DNA from: Clostridiales bacterium | GTDB lineage: Bacteria > Bacillota > Clostridia > Christensenellales > QAND01 | Length of the DNA: 53,897 nt | Direction: 5' to 3' | Assembly: GCA_015056185.1 (NCBI GenBank) | Contig: SVGV01000002.1 | Location: forward strand, 1-53,897 | Shown: positions 15,635 through 25,749 of the stretch, piece by piece | Layout of the letters: each line of letters starts with the position of its first letter | Position numbering within the stretch: the first letter of the stretch is position 1 | Translations under genes and position numbers: made by a program | Notes under the pieces: model-generated | Database searches by the model: none | What the model was told of the DNA's origin: nothing | What the model saw: the letters and a program-made list of their open reading frames with translations, nothing else

Positions 15635-17434
15635 CAGTGCCCGGCGTACCGTAAAAGTAAAGGCGGCACCTTTGCCCACTTCGCTTTCCACCCAAATGCG
15701 CTGGCCCATGAGCCCAAGGGCCTTCTGTGCGATGGATAGCCCAAGGCCGGTACCGGGGCTTGCATAGCTGGTATCCTCTTTATAAAAACGGTCAAACACC
15801 CTTGCAAGAGACTCACGGGGGATGCCGCAGCCCGTATCCGTTACGGTGATGTAAATGGTGCTTTCATCCCATTTGGCGGAGTATTCGATCTTCCCGCCGC
15901 TGGGGGTAAACCGCAGGGCGTTATCCGTCAAAATGACGAGCACCTGTTCCATCCTGTCGCTGTCCGTCAGGGCAGGGGGGCAGGCGGCCAGGCTTTGGTG
16001 CAGGATGATTCCCACACCCTTTTCCTCCGCCAAAGGCATCAAAGGCTCCAGGGAATCCCGCACAACATCGTAAAGGTCCTCTTTGCGGATGTCCGCCTGG
16101 GCACGGCCTTCCTGCAGGCGGGAAAGCTCCAATAAATCATCGATGAGCCTGCTCAGCCGCTGAGATTCCTTTAAGATCAGCCCATAGTACCGCTGGCGGT
16201 CCTCCTCGTTTGTGATGATGCCGTCGTTTAAAGTCTCCGCAAGGCCGATGAGGGAGGAAACCGGCGTCCGCAATTCGTGGGATACATTGGCCACGTATTC
16301 CCGCCTGGTCTTTTCCAGCTGCTCCGATTCGCTGATGTCGGAAAACAGCACAACGGCCCCTTCACAATCCCCTTTGCTGCCCACCATGGGGGATAGGATG
16401 ACACGCAGCATCCGCTCCCCGGAGGCCACCTGTTTTACCGCTGTGCTCTTGGTGCCGGTGACGATATCCACATCGGCAATGGCAGAGCGCAGCGCAGGGG
16501 TGTTTGTAAGGGCGTTTATGGATGCATCAGCAGGAAGCCCCATCAAGGTATACAGGGCGGGATTGGCATGGGTAATGGCGCCATTTACATCCAGGGCCAA
16601 AATGCCTTCGTTTAAGCCATCCAGCAGCTGCAGCAGGCGGTTGCGCTCCAGAATAATGGCGCCGATGCTGTCGCTGAGCTGGGCTGCCAAATAGTTTAAG
16701 GTACGGCCCAATTCGCCGATCTCCCCCCGGGCAGTCTCGTTGGCCCGGGCGGAGTAATCCTCACCGGCAATGGCAAGGGCCACCTCCCGCATCTGTAAAA
16801 TGGGGCGGCTGATGCTGAGGGATGCAAAATAGCTTAAGATCAGCATCATGCAAAATACCGTGATGAGGCTGATGAACAGGGTGGTGTTCAGGCTTTGGAA
16901 GGCAGCGTTTACTTCCTCCAGGGTTTTCGTCAAAAACACCGCACCGATGATGCTCCCCTCTGCAGTGATGGGTACCCCCACCAACAAACAGTTGCCCCTG
17001 CCGTCCATCAGATCCACCGCGGTGCTCACCACCATGCCGTTATAGACGGAATCCCGGTAGGGCGCAAGGAGATTCAGCGTTTGTTCAGAGGGGGAGTCCA
17101 TCGTCTGCGCCGAACGGGTAAAGATGATCTCGTTCGTATCCTTCACATAGGCATACATGTAGGAATTCAAAATGGATTGCTCATTGATGAGGAGATCGCC
17201 GATGGTTTTAAATGCGTAGTTCTGGTCATAGTCACTGATGTATTTGGATTCCATGATGTACATATGCATCAAATCGGCTGCGGCATAGGCCCGGGGCAAA
17301 AGCTCTTTCACCTTGGCTTCTGCCATCTTGCCCGGGGCGATGGTGGCGTAGATGACAGCAATGAGCATGGTGGCCATGGCAAGGCTGGCCGCCACCACCG
17401 TAAGGATGCGCTTTAAAACAAAGCTGCGGTTCAT
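15632..17434 (-). CDS. PhoR/WalK-type sensor histidine kinase
   Basis: The 600-residue membrane kinase has two transmembrane helices (about residues 8-31 and 184-206) around an extracellular sensor region, then a HAMP domain (207-258) and a PAS domain (about 268-370). A HisKA domain follows with phospho-acceptor His386 in VANVSHELRTPVSSL, and then a HATPase domain (LTDNALRFTPSGGKI, DTGCGIP, GTGLGLSI). The order matches PhoR, ResE and WalK. It should autophosphorylate and pass phosphate to the response regulator encoded just upstream, with which it overlaps by four bases (ATGA). The signal is unknown; the neighbouring htrA and UspA-like genes suggest envelope or ion stress. Confidence 0.94.
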   Translation of the reverse strand: MNRSFVLKRILTVVAASLAMATMLIAVIYATIAPGKMAEAKVKELLPRAYAAADLMHMYIMESKYISDYDQNYAFKTIGDLLINEQSILNSYMYAYVKDTNEIIFTRSAQTMDSPSEQTLNLLAPYRDSVYNGMVVSTAVDLMDGRGNCLLVGVPITAEGSIIGAVFLTKTLEEVNAAFQSLNTTLFISLITVFCMMLILSYFASLSISRPILQMREVALAIAGEDYSARANETARGEIGELGRTLNYLAAQLSDSIGAIILERNRLLQLLDGLNEGILALDVNGAITHANPALYTLMGLPADASINALTNTPALRSAIADVDIVTGTKSTAVKQVASGERMLRVILSPMVGSKGDCEGAVVLFSDISESEQLEKTRREYVANVSHELRTPVSSLIGLAETLNDGIITNEEDRQRYYGLILKESQRLSRLIDDLLELSRLQEGRAQADIRKEDLYDVVRDSLEPLMPLAEEKGVGIILHQSLAACPPALTDSDRMEQVLVILTDNALRFTPSGGKIEYSAKWDESTIYITVTDTGCGIPRESLARVFDRFYKEDTSYASPGTGLGLSIAQKALGLMGQRIWVESEVGKGAAFTFTVRRAL

Positions 17435-18117
17435 GGGCGCACCTCAAACTTGTAGCCCACCCCGTAAAGGGTGCGGATGGCAAAGCTGTCATCCTGGGGC
17501 AGCTTATGGCGGATGCGCTTGATCTGGGTATCCACCGCACGGGTGTCGCCGTAGTAATCGTACCCCCATACTTTGTTTAAGATGGTCTCCCTGTCAAACA
17601 CCTGACCGGGGCGGGAAAGCAAAAGGTTTAAGATCTCCACCTCTTTGGGGGTGCAGATGATGGGCTTTCCGTCGTAAAGCACCTCGTACTTTGCAATGTT
17701 TACGCTCAGCTTGCCCGCTCGCAAGATAGTCTCCTTGGCCTCATGGGCGGATTCATGCTTGCGGCGCAAAACGGCTTTGACCCTTGCAACCACCTCCCGG
17801 GGGGAAAAGGGCTTTACAATATAATCATCCGCCCCCAGTTCCAGCCCCAGGATGCGGTCCACCTCATCCCCACGGGCGCTGAGCAGCAGCACAGGCACGC
17901 TGCTTTCCTTGCGGATGCGGCGCATCACATCGATGCCGGAAAGCCCCGGCATCATGATATCCAGTATGATGAGCTCCGGCTGGTGTTCCTGGTATAGCTT
18001 AAGGCTGTCGGGGCCGTTTGTGGCGGAAACAAAGGTGAACCCTTCACTTTTTAAATATGCACCCAGGGTCTCGTGGACCACGGGGGAATCGTCGCAGATC
18101 AAAATCAGTTTATCCAT
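17431..18117 (-). CDS. OmpR/PhoB-family response regulator
   Basis: The 228-residue protein has a receiver domain with the acidic pair DD (residues 9-10), phospho-acceptor Asp53 in LIILDIMMPG and the conserved Lys in DDYIVKPF. It is followed by a winged-helix DNA-binding domain (VEILNLLLSRPGQVFDRE, VDTQIKRIRHK, IRTLYGVGYKF). It acts as a transcription factor once phosphorylated by the kinase encoded next in the operon. The ATG overlap with the kinase gene ensures coupled translation. A promoter and a 12-base palindrome lie upstream, so it could regulate its own operon. Confidence 0.95.
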   Translation of the reverse strand: MDKLILICDDSPVVHETLGAYLKSEGFTFVSATNGPDSLKLYQEHQPELIILDIMMPGLSGIDVMRRIRKESSVPVLLLSARGDEVDRILGLELGADDYIVKPFSPREVVARVKAVLRRKHESAHEAKETILRAGKLSVNIAKYEVLYDGKPIICTPKEVEILNLLLSRPGQVFDRETILNKVWGYDYYGDTRAVDTQIKRIRHKLPQDDSFAIRTLYGVGYKFEVRP

Positions 18118-18159
18118 CTTGTTACCTCATCTTCAGGTTAAGGCCAAAGACCCATTTTA

Positions 18160-18189
18160 ATTATAAAGGAAGGCAGCGCCTGCCGACAA
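18160..18189 (-). promoter_or_regulatory. Promoter of the two-component operon
   Basis: On the reverse strand TTGTCG and TATAAT are 18 bases apart, about 40 bases from the ATG of the response regulator. Confidence 0.6.
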
Positions 18190-18215
18190 CAAAGACAGAT
18201 AACTGACACACTTGT

Positions 18216-18227
18216 TCACAATTGTGA
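18216..18227. promoter_or_regulatory. Palindrome TCACAATTGTGA (possible operator)
   Basis: A perfect 12-base palindrome about 60-75 bases upstream of the expected two-component start. TGACAC copies on both sides could be regulator half-sites. Confidence 0.35.
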
Positions 18228-18544
18228 CACGATTCCACTCTTTCTTTGACACGCAAAGGGGCTAAGATGCTCTTACAACAGTTAAGGGAACACCCCTCCT
18301 CCACAAAAAGCAATGCAGCGATGAAAGGCCCTAAGCGTAGGGTCTTTCGTCGTTTTGGGCATAATTGCCATTAAAATAGTGCAAATAGGGCGAAAGGCAG
18401 TTTTTCTCCATCAAAAAGAGAAATGTTTCACAAATCACTTGCTTTTTGACATGGTTACTATAAAATGGTTTGTGTAGAAAAATGCATACCCCCAGGGGTT
18501 CCATTTGCACCTTAAATGAGAATTTTATATAAGGAGTGATCGTC

Positions 18545-19732
<1,188 letters not shown>

Positions 19733-19740
19733 GTACCCAA

Positions 19741-19761
19741 GGGGGAGGCAGCCCCTCCCCC
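19741..19761 (+). other. GC-rich hairpin between pgk and tpiA
   Basis: GGGGGAGG and CCTCCCCC form an eight-base stem without a T-run. It is probably a message-processing or stability element. Confidence 0.5.
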
Positions 19762-19792
19762 CATCAATATTGATTTTAGGAGGAATTCCATC

Positions 19793-20548
19793 ATGAGAAA
19801 GCCCATCATCGCCGGCAACTGGAAGATGAACAAAACCCCCAGCGAAGCCAAAGAGCTCATCGAGGCTTTGAAGCCCCTCGTTGCCGATAACAACGAAGTA
19901 ACCGCTGTTGTATGCCCCACCGCTGCCAGCCTTTTGATCGCCAAACGCTACCTCGAGGGCAGCAACATTCACCTGGGCGCCCAGAACATGCACTGGGAAG
20001 AATCCGGCGCTTTCACCGGCGAAGTTTCCCCCGTTATGCTGAAGGAAATCGGCGTAGAGTACGTCATCCTTGGCCACAGCGAGCGTCGTCAGTACTTTGC
20101 TGAAACCGACGAGACCGTTAACAAGAAGGTTCTTTCCGCTATCGCTCATGACCTCATTCCCATCATGTGCGTAGGCGAGACCCTGGAAGAGCGCGAAGCC
20201 GGCGTGACCGATACCCTGGTAGCCGGTCAGGTCAAGGCTGGCCTCAAAGATGTTGCTGCTGCTGACATCGCCAAGCTGGTCATCGCTTATGAACCCGTAT
20301 GGGCCATCGGCACCGGCAAAACCGCTACCGATGAAGAAGCCAACCGCGTCATCGGCATCATCCGCAAGACTGTGGAAGAGATCGCCGGCACCGAAGCTGC
20401 CGAGGCAGTTCGCATCCAGTACGGCGGCAGCATGAAGCCCGCTAACGTAAAAGGCCTGATGGCTCAGCCCGAGATCGACGGCGGCCTCATCGGCGGCGCT
20501 GCTCTGAAGGCTGAGGACTTCTCTGCCCTCATCAACTACCAGAAATAA
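19793..20548 (+). CDS. tpiA: Triosephosphate isomerase
   Basis: The 251-residue TIM barrel interconverts dihydroxyacetone phosphate and glyceraldehyde 3-phosphate. The N-terminal GNWKMNKT holds the active-site lysine, ILGHSERR the catalytic histidine, and [16 protein letters not shown] the catalytic glutamate and flexible loop. The phosphate-binding GGSMKPANV and GGAAL loops are present. Length and motifs are typical. AGGAGG precedes the ATG, and the gene lies between pgk and gpmI in the same operon, with codon use typical of high expression. Confidence 0.97.
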   Translation: MRKPIIAGNWKMNKTPSEAKELIEALKPLVADNNEVTAVVCPTAASLLIAKRYLEGSNIHLGAQNMHWEESGAFTGEVSPVMLKEIGVEYVILGHSERRQYFAETDETVNKKVLSAIAHDLIPIMCVGETLEEREAGVTDTLVAGQVKAGLKDVAAADIAKLVIAYEPVWAIGTGKTATDEEANRVIGIIRKTVEEIAGTEAAEAVRIQYGGSMKPANVKGLMAQPEIDGGLIGGAALKAEDFSALINYQK

Positions 20549-20581
20549 ATCGGCAAATTCTGCTGATCACAGGAGGATACC

Positions 20582-22105
20582 ATGAAGAAACTTACGGGAT
20601 TGATCATCCTGGATGGCTTCGGTATCGGTAAAAAGGATGGCGGCAACGCCATCCTTTCTGCCAATACCCCCAATATCGATGCACTTGTGGCCAAATACCC
20701 CAACACTGCCATCGAGGCCAGCGGCATGGCCGTCGGCCTGCCCGAAGGCCAGATGGGCAACAGCGAGGTTGGCCACATGAACATCGGCGCCGGCCGTATT
20801 GTTTACCAGGAATTGACCCGCATCACCAAATCCATCAACGATGGCGATTTTTACGAAAACGCCGTATTGGTGGAGGCCATCGAAAGCGCAAAAGCCAAGG
20901 GCACTGCCGTGCACCTGTTTGGCCTGTGCTCTGATGGCGGTGTACACAGCCATCTTACCCACGGCATCGCTGTGTTGAAGCTGTGCAAAAAGCTGGGCGT
21001 CAGCGATGTTTACGTCCATTGCTTTATGGATGGCCGCGATGTTGCCCCCACCAGCGGTAAAGGCTATGTGGAACAGCTCCAGGCCGCTATGGAAGAGATC
21101 GGCGTAGGCAAAGTGGCTACCGTCATCGGCCGTTACTATGCCATGGACCGCGACAACCGCTGGGAGCGTGTGCAGGTGGCCTATAACGCCATCGTCAAGG
21201 GCGAAGGTGACCAGTACGGTGCCGATGCCCCCGCCATGATCCAGAAGAGCTACGATGACGGCGTGACCGATGAATTCATCAAGCCCATCGTAGTGGATGG
21301 CGGCGCAACCATCAAAAAGGATGATTCCATCATCTTCTACAACTTCCGCCCCGATCGTGCCCGTGAGATCACCCGCACCTTCATTATGGAAGATTTTGAT
21401 GGCTTCGAGCGCCAATACTTCCCCGTGCACTATGTGTGCTTTACCCAGTACGATGCCAGCTTTGGTGATAAAGTCAACATCGCCTTCAAGCCCCAGTCTT
21501 TGGATAACACCCTGGGCGCTTATTTGGCCAGCCAGGGCAAGACCCAGCTGCGCATCGCCGAGACCGAAAAGTACGCCCATGTTACCTTCTTCTTCAACGG
21601 TGGCGTCGAGGCCCCCAATGCGGGTGAGGATCGGGAATTGATCCCTTCCCCCAAAGTGGATACCTACGACTTAAAGCCCGAGATGAGCGCCTACGAGGTG
21701 GCTGACCGCGCTGTGGAACTCATCAATGAAGGCAAGTACGATTTCATGGTCTTAAACTTCGCCAACCCCGATATGGTCGGTCACACCGGCGTCATCCCCG
21801 CTGCCGTTGCTGCTGTTGAGGCAGTGGATGCCTGCGTGGGCAAAGTGACGAAAGCCATTTTGGATAACGGCGGCAGCTTCCTTTTGACTGCTGACCACGG
21901 CAACGCCGAAACCATGATCGATGAGAACGGCGGCCCCATGACCGCTCACTCCACCAACCCCGTCATGCTGTTGCTGGCAGGCTATGACGAGGGCGTTGCT
22001 CTCAACGAAGGCGGCAAACTGTGCGACATCGCTCCCACCTTGCTGGAGATGATGGGCATCGCTCAGCCCGCTGAGATGACCGGCGTATCCCTTTTGAAGA
22101 AATAA
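20582..22105 (+). CDS. gpmI: Cofactor-independent phosphoglycerate mutase
   Basis: The 507-residue manganese enzyme converts 3-phosphoglycerate to 2-phosphoglycerate through a phosphoserine. The active-site serine is in GNSEVGHMNIGAGR (alkaline phosphatase superfamily), preceded by the metal aspartate in ILDGFG. FMDGRDVAPTSG and the C-terminal LLTADHGNAE and MTAHSTNPV blocks complete the metal sites. AGGAGG is five bases before the ATG. It ends the pgk operon, followed by a strong terminator. Enolase is not in the window. Confidence 0.97.
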   Translation: MKKLTGLIILDGFGIGKKDGGNAILSANTPNIDALVAKYPNTAIEASGMAVGLPEGQMGNSEVGHMNIGAGRIVYQELTRITKSINDGDFYENAVLVEAIESAKAKGTAVHLFGLCSDGGVHSHLTHGIAVLKLCKKLGVSDVYVHCFMDGRDVAPTSGKGYVEQLQAAMEEIGVGKVATVIGRYYAMDRDNRWERVQVAYNAIVKGEGDQYGADAPAMIQKSYDDGVTDEFIKPIVVDGGATIKKDDSIIFYNFRPDRAREITRTFIMEDFDGFERQYFPVHYVCFTQYDASFGDKVNIAFKPQSLDNTLGAYLASQGKTQLRIAETEKYAHVTFFFNGGVEAPNAGEDRELIPSPKVDTYDLKPEMSAYEVADRAVELINEGKYDFMVLNFANPDMVGHTGVIPAAVAAVEAVDACVGKVTKAILDNGGSFLLTADHGNAETMIDENGGPMTAHSTNPVMLLLAGYDEGVALNEGGKLCDIAPTLLEMMGIAQPAEMTGVSLLKK

Positions 22106-22135
22106 GGCTGGATATCACCTGAAAACAAACGCAAA

Positions 22136-22177
22136 ACAGGCACGGCGCGCTTGCGCTGTGCCTGTTGTTGTTTTCGC
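22136..22177 (+). terminator. Terminator of the pgk-tpiA-gpmI operon
   Basis: ACAGGCACGGCGC-GCTT-GCGCTGTGCCTGT followed by TGTTGTTTT. The single odd pair is G-U on the plus strand. Confidence 0.8.
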
Positions 22178-22193
22178 TGCCCGGTGCTACAAT
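22165..22193 (+). promoter_or_regulatory. Promoter of the DUF3795-like gene
   Basis: TTGTTG and TACAAT are 17 bases apart with a TG extension. The promoter overlaps the right arm of the preceding terminator. Confidence 0.6.
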
Positions 22194-22221
22194 TGCCATG
22201 AAAAGGGGAGGGGGATACAAC

Positions 22222-22596
22222 ATGAAGAAAGAGCTCGGCATTGCCCGGTGCTCTCTGGCCTGCTGCCTTTGCAGTGAAAACCAATGGTGCGGCGGGTGCA
22301 ACAGCGGTAATTGCCCCGATGCTAAGGGGTGCATCAACCGGGCCTGCTCCATGGAAAAGGGCATCAGCCACTGCTACTTGTGTGAAGAGGACTGCAGAAA
22401 AGGGCTGCTGAAAAAGATCAAACCCTATGGGTTTACCCTGTATGCCAAACGGTATGGCATCGACGGGCTCCTTTGCCGCCTTGAGGAGAATGAGAAAAAT
22501 GGAGTCGTCTATCACCGCGAGGGCATCCTGGGGGATTACGATGAATTTTGTGATGTGGAAGAACTCATCCGGTTTATCCATACGGGCAAAAGGTAA
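22222..22596 (+). CDS. DUF3795-like cysteine-rich protein
   Basis: The 124-residue protein starts IARCSLACCLCSENQWCGGC and goes on with GCINRACSMEKGISHCYLCEEDC, a dense cysteine array typical of DUF3795 proteins, which probably bind zinc or an iron-sulfur cluster. There is no signal peptide, so it is cytosolic. The function of the family is unknown to me. The track start at 22165 lies in the promoter and terminator; a GGGGAGGGGG site precedes the ATG at 22222. It has its own promoter and no operon partner. The C-terminal half (YGFTLYAKRYGIDGLLCRLEE) lacks cysteine pairs and looks helical. Confidence 0.75.
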   Translation: MKKELGIARCSLACCLCSENQWCGGCNSGNCPDAKGCINRACSMEKGISHCYLCEEDCRKGLLKKIKPYGFTLYAKRYGIDGLLCRLEENEKNGVVYHREGILGDYDEFCDVEELIRFIHTGKR

Positions 22597-22693
22597 TGCA
22601 TCCCATGCATAGCCTGGCTGTAAAGGGGCAGGCTACCTTGTGGGGTCAGATGCACCTGAATCTGTAAAAAGAGCGGATCAAACGAAAAATCCG

Positions 22694-22722
22694 TTGCATT
22701 GCATTTCAATGTGTGATACAAT
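22694..22722 (+). promoter_or_regulatory. Promoter of secG
   Basis: TTGCAT and TACAAT are separated by 17 bases, about 30 bases before the secG start. Confidence 0.65.
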
Positions 22723-22757
22723 TCGAATGCTATGTATTTGGGAGGATCGTGAATTCT

Positions 22758-22997
22758 ATGTTAGTAACCATCGGCAAAATTGCTATTTGTATTTTATCAG
22801 TGCTGATCATCGTACTGGTGCTGCTTCAGAGGCCCAAAGATGGTGCCGGTGCAGCCTTTGGCGGTGGCGACAGCTTTTTGAGCAAGACCAAGAGCAAAAC
22901 CTACGAAGCCAAGTTGGATCGTTACACCAAGATCGCTGCTGTTACCTTGGCAGTTGCTTCCTTTGCACTGGTTTTGATCCAGAAATTTGCTGCGTAA
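22758..22997 (+). CDS. secG: Preprotein translocase subunit SecG
   Basis: The 79-residue protein has the SecG plan: a first transmembrane helix (about 4-22), a glycine-rich cytosolic loop (LLQRPKDGAGAAFGGG, with FLSKTKSK) and a second helix (about 57-75). It joins SecYE to help move exported proteins. The track extends the frame back to 22713; the GGAGG at 22741-22745 is somewhat far from the ATG at 22758, and a GTG at 22749 in the same frame is the alternative start. secG followed by rnr and smpB is a gene order widely kept in Bacillota, which supports the call. Confidence 0.92.
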   Translation: MLVTIGKIAICILSVLIIVLVLLQRPKDGAGAAFGGGDSFLSKTKSKTYEAKLDRYTKIAAVTLAVASFALVLIQKFAA

Positions 22998-23014
22998 ACT
23001 ATGAAAGAAACGTT

Positions 23015-23042
23015 GGGGCGCTGAGTGCGCCCCTGTTTTTTT
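23015..23042 (+). terminator. Strong intrinsic terminator between secG and rnr
   Basis: GGGGCGC-TGAGT-GCGCCCC followed by TGTTTTTTTA. The T-run ends only 14 bases before the rnr start, so rnr depends on read-through unless it has a promoter inside secG. Confidence 0.8.
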
Positions 23043-23055
23043 ATGGAGAGTTTTT

Positions 23056-25149
23056 ATGAAAGAAGCTTTATTGGCACATCTGAAGAAGAACCACGTCCCC
23101 TTGACCCGCAAGGAGCTATTAAAGGGGCTGGGCATCAATGATGGTGCGTTAAACAAAATACTGGCCCAGTTGGAAAACGAAGGAGAGATCGTCTACACCG
23201 CCAAGGGCAAAGCGGCACTGCCCCACTGGCTGGGGTATTTAAGGGGCACCCTTACGGGCAACCAAAGGGGCTTCGGTTTTTTGACCCCCGATGAACCGGG
23301 GGAAGAGGATGTGTTCATCCCCGGGGGCGCCATGCAAAGTGCCATCCATGGGGATACCGTCCTTGTTAAGCTCAGTGGTCAGCGGGCTTACCGGGGCAAG
23401 CGGGAAGGGGAAGTGGTAAAGGTATTAAACCGTGCGCGGGAAACGGTGGTTGGCCGCATTGAGCGCACCCACAATGCCGGGTTTTTGATCCCGGAGGATC
23501 CGCGCATCCCGGATATCTTCATCCCCTTAAACGCCATGGCAAAGGCGAAGAATGGCGACCTTGCCGTGGTCCGCATCGAAAAATGGCCCAGCCGCAACCG
23601 AAATGCCCAGGGCAGGGTGGAGGAGATTTTGGGCAAAGGGGACAGCATCGATGCTGCCGTCAAGGGTATCATCCGCACCTTTGAGCTGCCCGATGTATTC
23701 AGCAAAGGTGCCATGAACCAGGCATCCGCCGCCCCCACAGAGGTTACCGGCAAGGACCGCCGGGGCAGGGAGGACTTCCGCAATCTTTTAACGGTGACCA
23801 TCGACGGTGCCGATGCCAAGGATTTGGATGACGCGGTCTCCCTTGTGCGCCGGGGGGACGGCTACACCCTTTATGTGCACATTGCCGATGTCTCCCACTA
23901 TGTTTTGCCCGGCACCCCCATGGATCAGGATGCCTACGAGAGGGGTACCAGTGTTTACTTCCCCTCCATGGTGATCCCCATGCTGCCGGTGGAACTTTCA
24001 AACGGCATCTGCAGCTTAAACGCCGGTGTGGAGCGTCTGTGCCTTACCTGCATCATGGAGCTGAACGCCCTGGGCGAAGTATGCAATTACAGGTTCTCTA
24101 AGGGTATCATCAAGGTGGATCAGCGCTGCACCTATGAAGACGTCACCCGTCTTTTAGCGGGGGATGAGGTGGAAGGCTATGAAGAGGTCCGGGATTTACT
24201 CCTTTTGATGGCAGAACTGAGCGAAAAACTTACCGAAAACCGGGAGGGCCGGGGCAGCATCGATTTCGACCTTTCCGAAACGGATATCGTTACCGATGAA
24301 TGTGGCAATGCGGTCTCCATCGGCAAGAAGGATCGCGGCCGGGCGAATCTCATCATCGAGGATTTCATGCTGGCCGCCAACGAATGCGCCGCTGCCTTTG
24401 GCACCCGCAATGGCCTGCCCTTTTTGTACCGCATCCATGAAGAGCCTGATGAAGGCCGCATGGAAGAGTTTTTTAACATGGCAAAGGCCCTGGGCATCTC
24501 CGTACCCCGCACGGGGGAGGTACACCCCAAAGCCCTGCAGGCTCTTTTAAAACAGGCAGAGGACACCCCCTACCATTCCGTCATCAGCCGCACCATGCTC
24601 CGCTGCATGAAAAAGGCCCGCTACGGTGAAAGCCCCCTGGGGCACTTCGGCCTGGCCTTAAAAAACTACTGCCACTTTACCTCCCCCATCCGCCGCTACC
24701 CCGATCTTGTGGTGCACAGGGCCATCAAAGCGCTGATCAGTTACGGCCCCGGCTGCAGGGATCTTGAGGCCATGGAGGGCACCGTTCACGCCATGGGCGA
24801 GCACACCAGCCGGCGGGAGCGCACCGCCATGGAAGCGGAGCGGGCGGTGGATGACCTGTTAAAGGCCCAGTATATGCAGCAGTACATTGGCCAGCCCTTT
24901 AAAGGCATCATCACCTCGGTATTGGAATTCGGCATCTTTGTGGAGTTGGATAACACCGCAGAGGGCCTTGTGCGTATCACCAGCCTGGATGACGACTACT
25001 ATTATTATGATGAAAAACTCCTGCGCCTTGTGGGCAAACATAAGGGGAAAACCTTTGCAATCGGCGATGAAATGGATATCATAGTAGGTGGGGTCAACCT
25101 GGATCTGCGCCGGGTGGAATTCGTACCCAACTGGGAAGGAGAAAGCTGA
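23056..25149 (+). CDS. rnr: Ribonuclease R
   Basis: The 697-residue 3'-5' exoribonuclease digests structured RNA and works with tmRNA-SmpB on faulty messages. Order of domains: an N-terminal winged helix (about 1-60: [15 protein letters not shown]), cold-shock domains (about 65-210: [13 protein letters not shown]), the RNB catalytic domain (about 245-570: [17 protein letters not shown] with the metal aspartates, and [17 protein letters not shown]), and a C-terminal S1 domain ([15 protein letters not shown]). It is shorter than E. coli RNase R because it lacks the long basic tail. The stop overlaps the smpB ATG by one base. A terminator lies directly upstream. Confidence 0.96.
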   Translation: MKEALLAHLKKNHVPLTRKELLKGLGINDGALNKILAQLENEGEIVYTAKGKAALPHWLGYLRGTLTGNQRGFGFLTPDEPGEEDVFIPGGAMQSAIHGDTVLVKLSGQRAYRGKREGEVVKVLNRARETVVGRIERTHNAGFLIPEDPRIPDIFIPLNAMAKAKNGDLAVVRIEKWPSRNRNAQGRVEEILGKGDSIDAAVKGIIRTFELPDVFSKGAMNQASAAPTEVTGKDRRGREDFRNLLTVTIDGADAKDLDDAVSLVRRGDGYTLYVHIADVSHYVLPGTPMDQDAYERGTSVYFPSMVIPMLPVELSNGICSLNAGVERLCLTCIMELNALGEVCNYRFSKGIIKVDQRCTYEDVTRLLAGDEVEGYEEVRDLLLLMAELSEKLTENREGRGSIDFDLSETDIVTDECGNAVSIGKKDRGRANLIIEDFMLAANECAAAFGTRNGLPFLYRIHEEPDEGRMEEFFNMAKALGISVPRTGEVHPKALQALLKQAEDTPYHSVISRTMLRCMKKARYGESPLGHFGLALKNYCHFTSPIRRYPDLVVHRAIKALISYGPGCRDLEAMEGTVHAMGEHTSRRERTAMEAERAVDDLLKAQYMQQYIGQPFKGIITSVLEFGIFVELDNTAEGLVRITSLDDDYYYYDEKLLRLVGKHKGKTFAIGDEMDIIVGGVNLDLRRVEFVPNWEGES

Positions 25150-25613
25150 TGGACCGGAAGAAGAAGGTAATGGTGCAAAACCGCCGCGCCCGTCATGAAT
25201 ACTTTATTGAAGAGACCATGGAAGCCGGTATGGCTCTCTACGGTACCGAGGTCAAGTCCATCCGTCAGGGCAAGGCCAATTTGAACGATGCCTTCATCCG
25301 GGTGAAAAACGGTGAGGCCTTTGTGGTGGGCATGCACATCAGCCCCTATGAGCAGGGCAACATCTTTAACCGGGATCCCTTAAGGGATAAAAAGCTGCTG
25401 CTCCATAAACGGGAGATCGCGAAGCTGAGCGAAAGCAACATGAAGGAGGGCTATACCCTCATCCCCCTTTCCATCTACTTTTACGGCAATTACGCCAAGA
25501 TGGAAGTGGGCATCTGCAAGGGTAAAAAGCTTTACGATAAGCGCCAGGCCTTAAAGGAAAAGGACGATCGGCGGGAAATGGACCGGGCTATGGCCGGCCG
25601 CAACCGCAGTTAA
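25149..25613 (+). CDS. smpB: tmRNA-binding protein SmpB
   Basis: The 154-residue protein binds the tRNA-like part of tmRNA and brings it to stalled ribosomes. The core has [36 protein letters not shown] and REIAKLSE blocks of the beta-barrel. The basic C-terminal tail ([17 protein letters not shown]) that enters the empty mRNA channel is complete. Its ATG overlaps the rnr stop by one base (TGATG). Its partner ssrA lies at 42.6-43.0 kb in this window. A terminator follows. Confidence 0.97.
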   Translation: MDRKKKVMVQNRRARHEYFIEETMEAGMALYGTEVKSIRQGKANLNDAFIRVKNGEAFVVGMHISPYEQGNIFNRDPLRDKKLLLHKREIAKLSESNMKEGYTLIPLSIYFYGNYAKMEVGICKGKKLYDKRQALKEKDDRREMDRAMAGRNRS

Positions 25614-25627
25614 GCATACAAAAGCGC

Positions 25628-25655
25628 GAGGATGGCAGTGCCATCCTCTTTTTTT
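25628..25655 (+). terminator. Terminator after smpB
   Basis: GAGGATGG-CAGTG-CCATCCTC followed by seven T. Confidence 0.88.
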
Positions 25656-25687
25656 CAAAAAGATAAAGAAAAAACATCATAATTTGT

Positions 25688-25716
25688 TTGACGGTTCAAA
25701 GCCCCCATGGTAAAAT
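25688..25716 (+). promoter_or_regulatory. Promoter of the lysA-like gene
   Basis: TTGACG and TAAAAT are 17 bases apart, about 33 bases before the start. Confidence 0.65.
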
Positions 25717-25749
25717 TTTTGCATAATGTTTGTTTTAAAGGGGTAAATT

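Larger units (their letters stand above)
18118..18544. other. Divergent intergenic region between the two-component operon and pgk
   Basis: It contains the two-component promoter (18160-18189), a TCACAATTGTGA palindrome (18216-18227), and a hairpin GAAAGGCCCTA-AGCG-TAGGGTCTTTC (18323-18348). The hairpin's odd pair is G-U on the plus strand, so it may be transcribed with pgk. TTGACA at 18446 and TATAAA at 18459 are too close to form one promoter; TTGCTT (18439-18444) with TAAAAT (18461-18466) at 16 bases is the best alternative for pgk. I recognise no riboswitch. Confidence 0.5.

Noticed and set aside
18446-18464. TTGACA with TATAAA as a pgk promoter
   Set aside because: The two hexamers are only seven bases apart, so they cannot act as one promoter; a weaker 16-base pair nearby is more likely.
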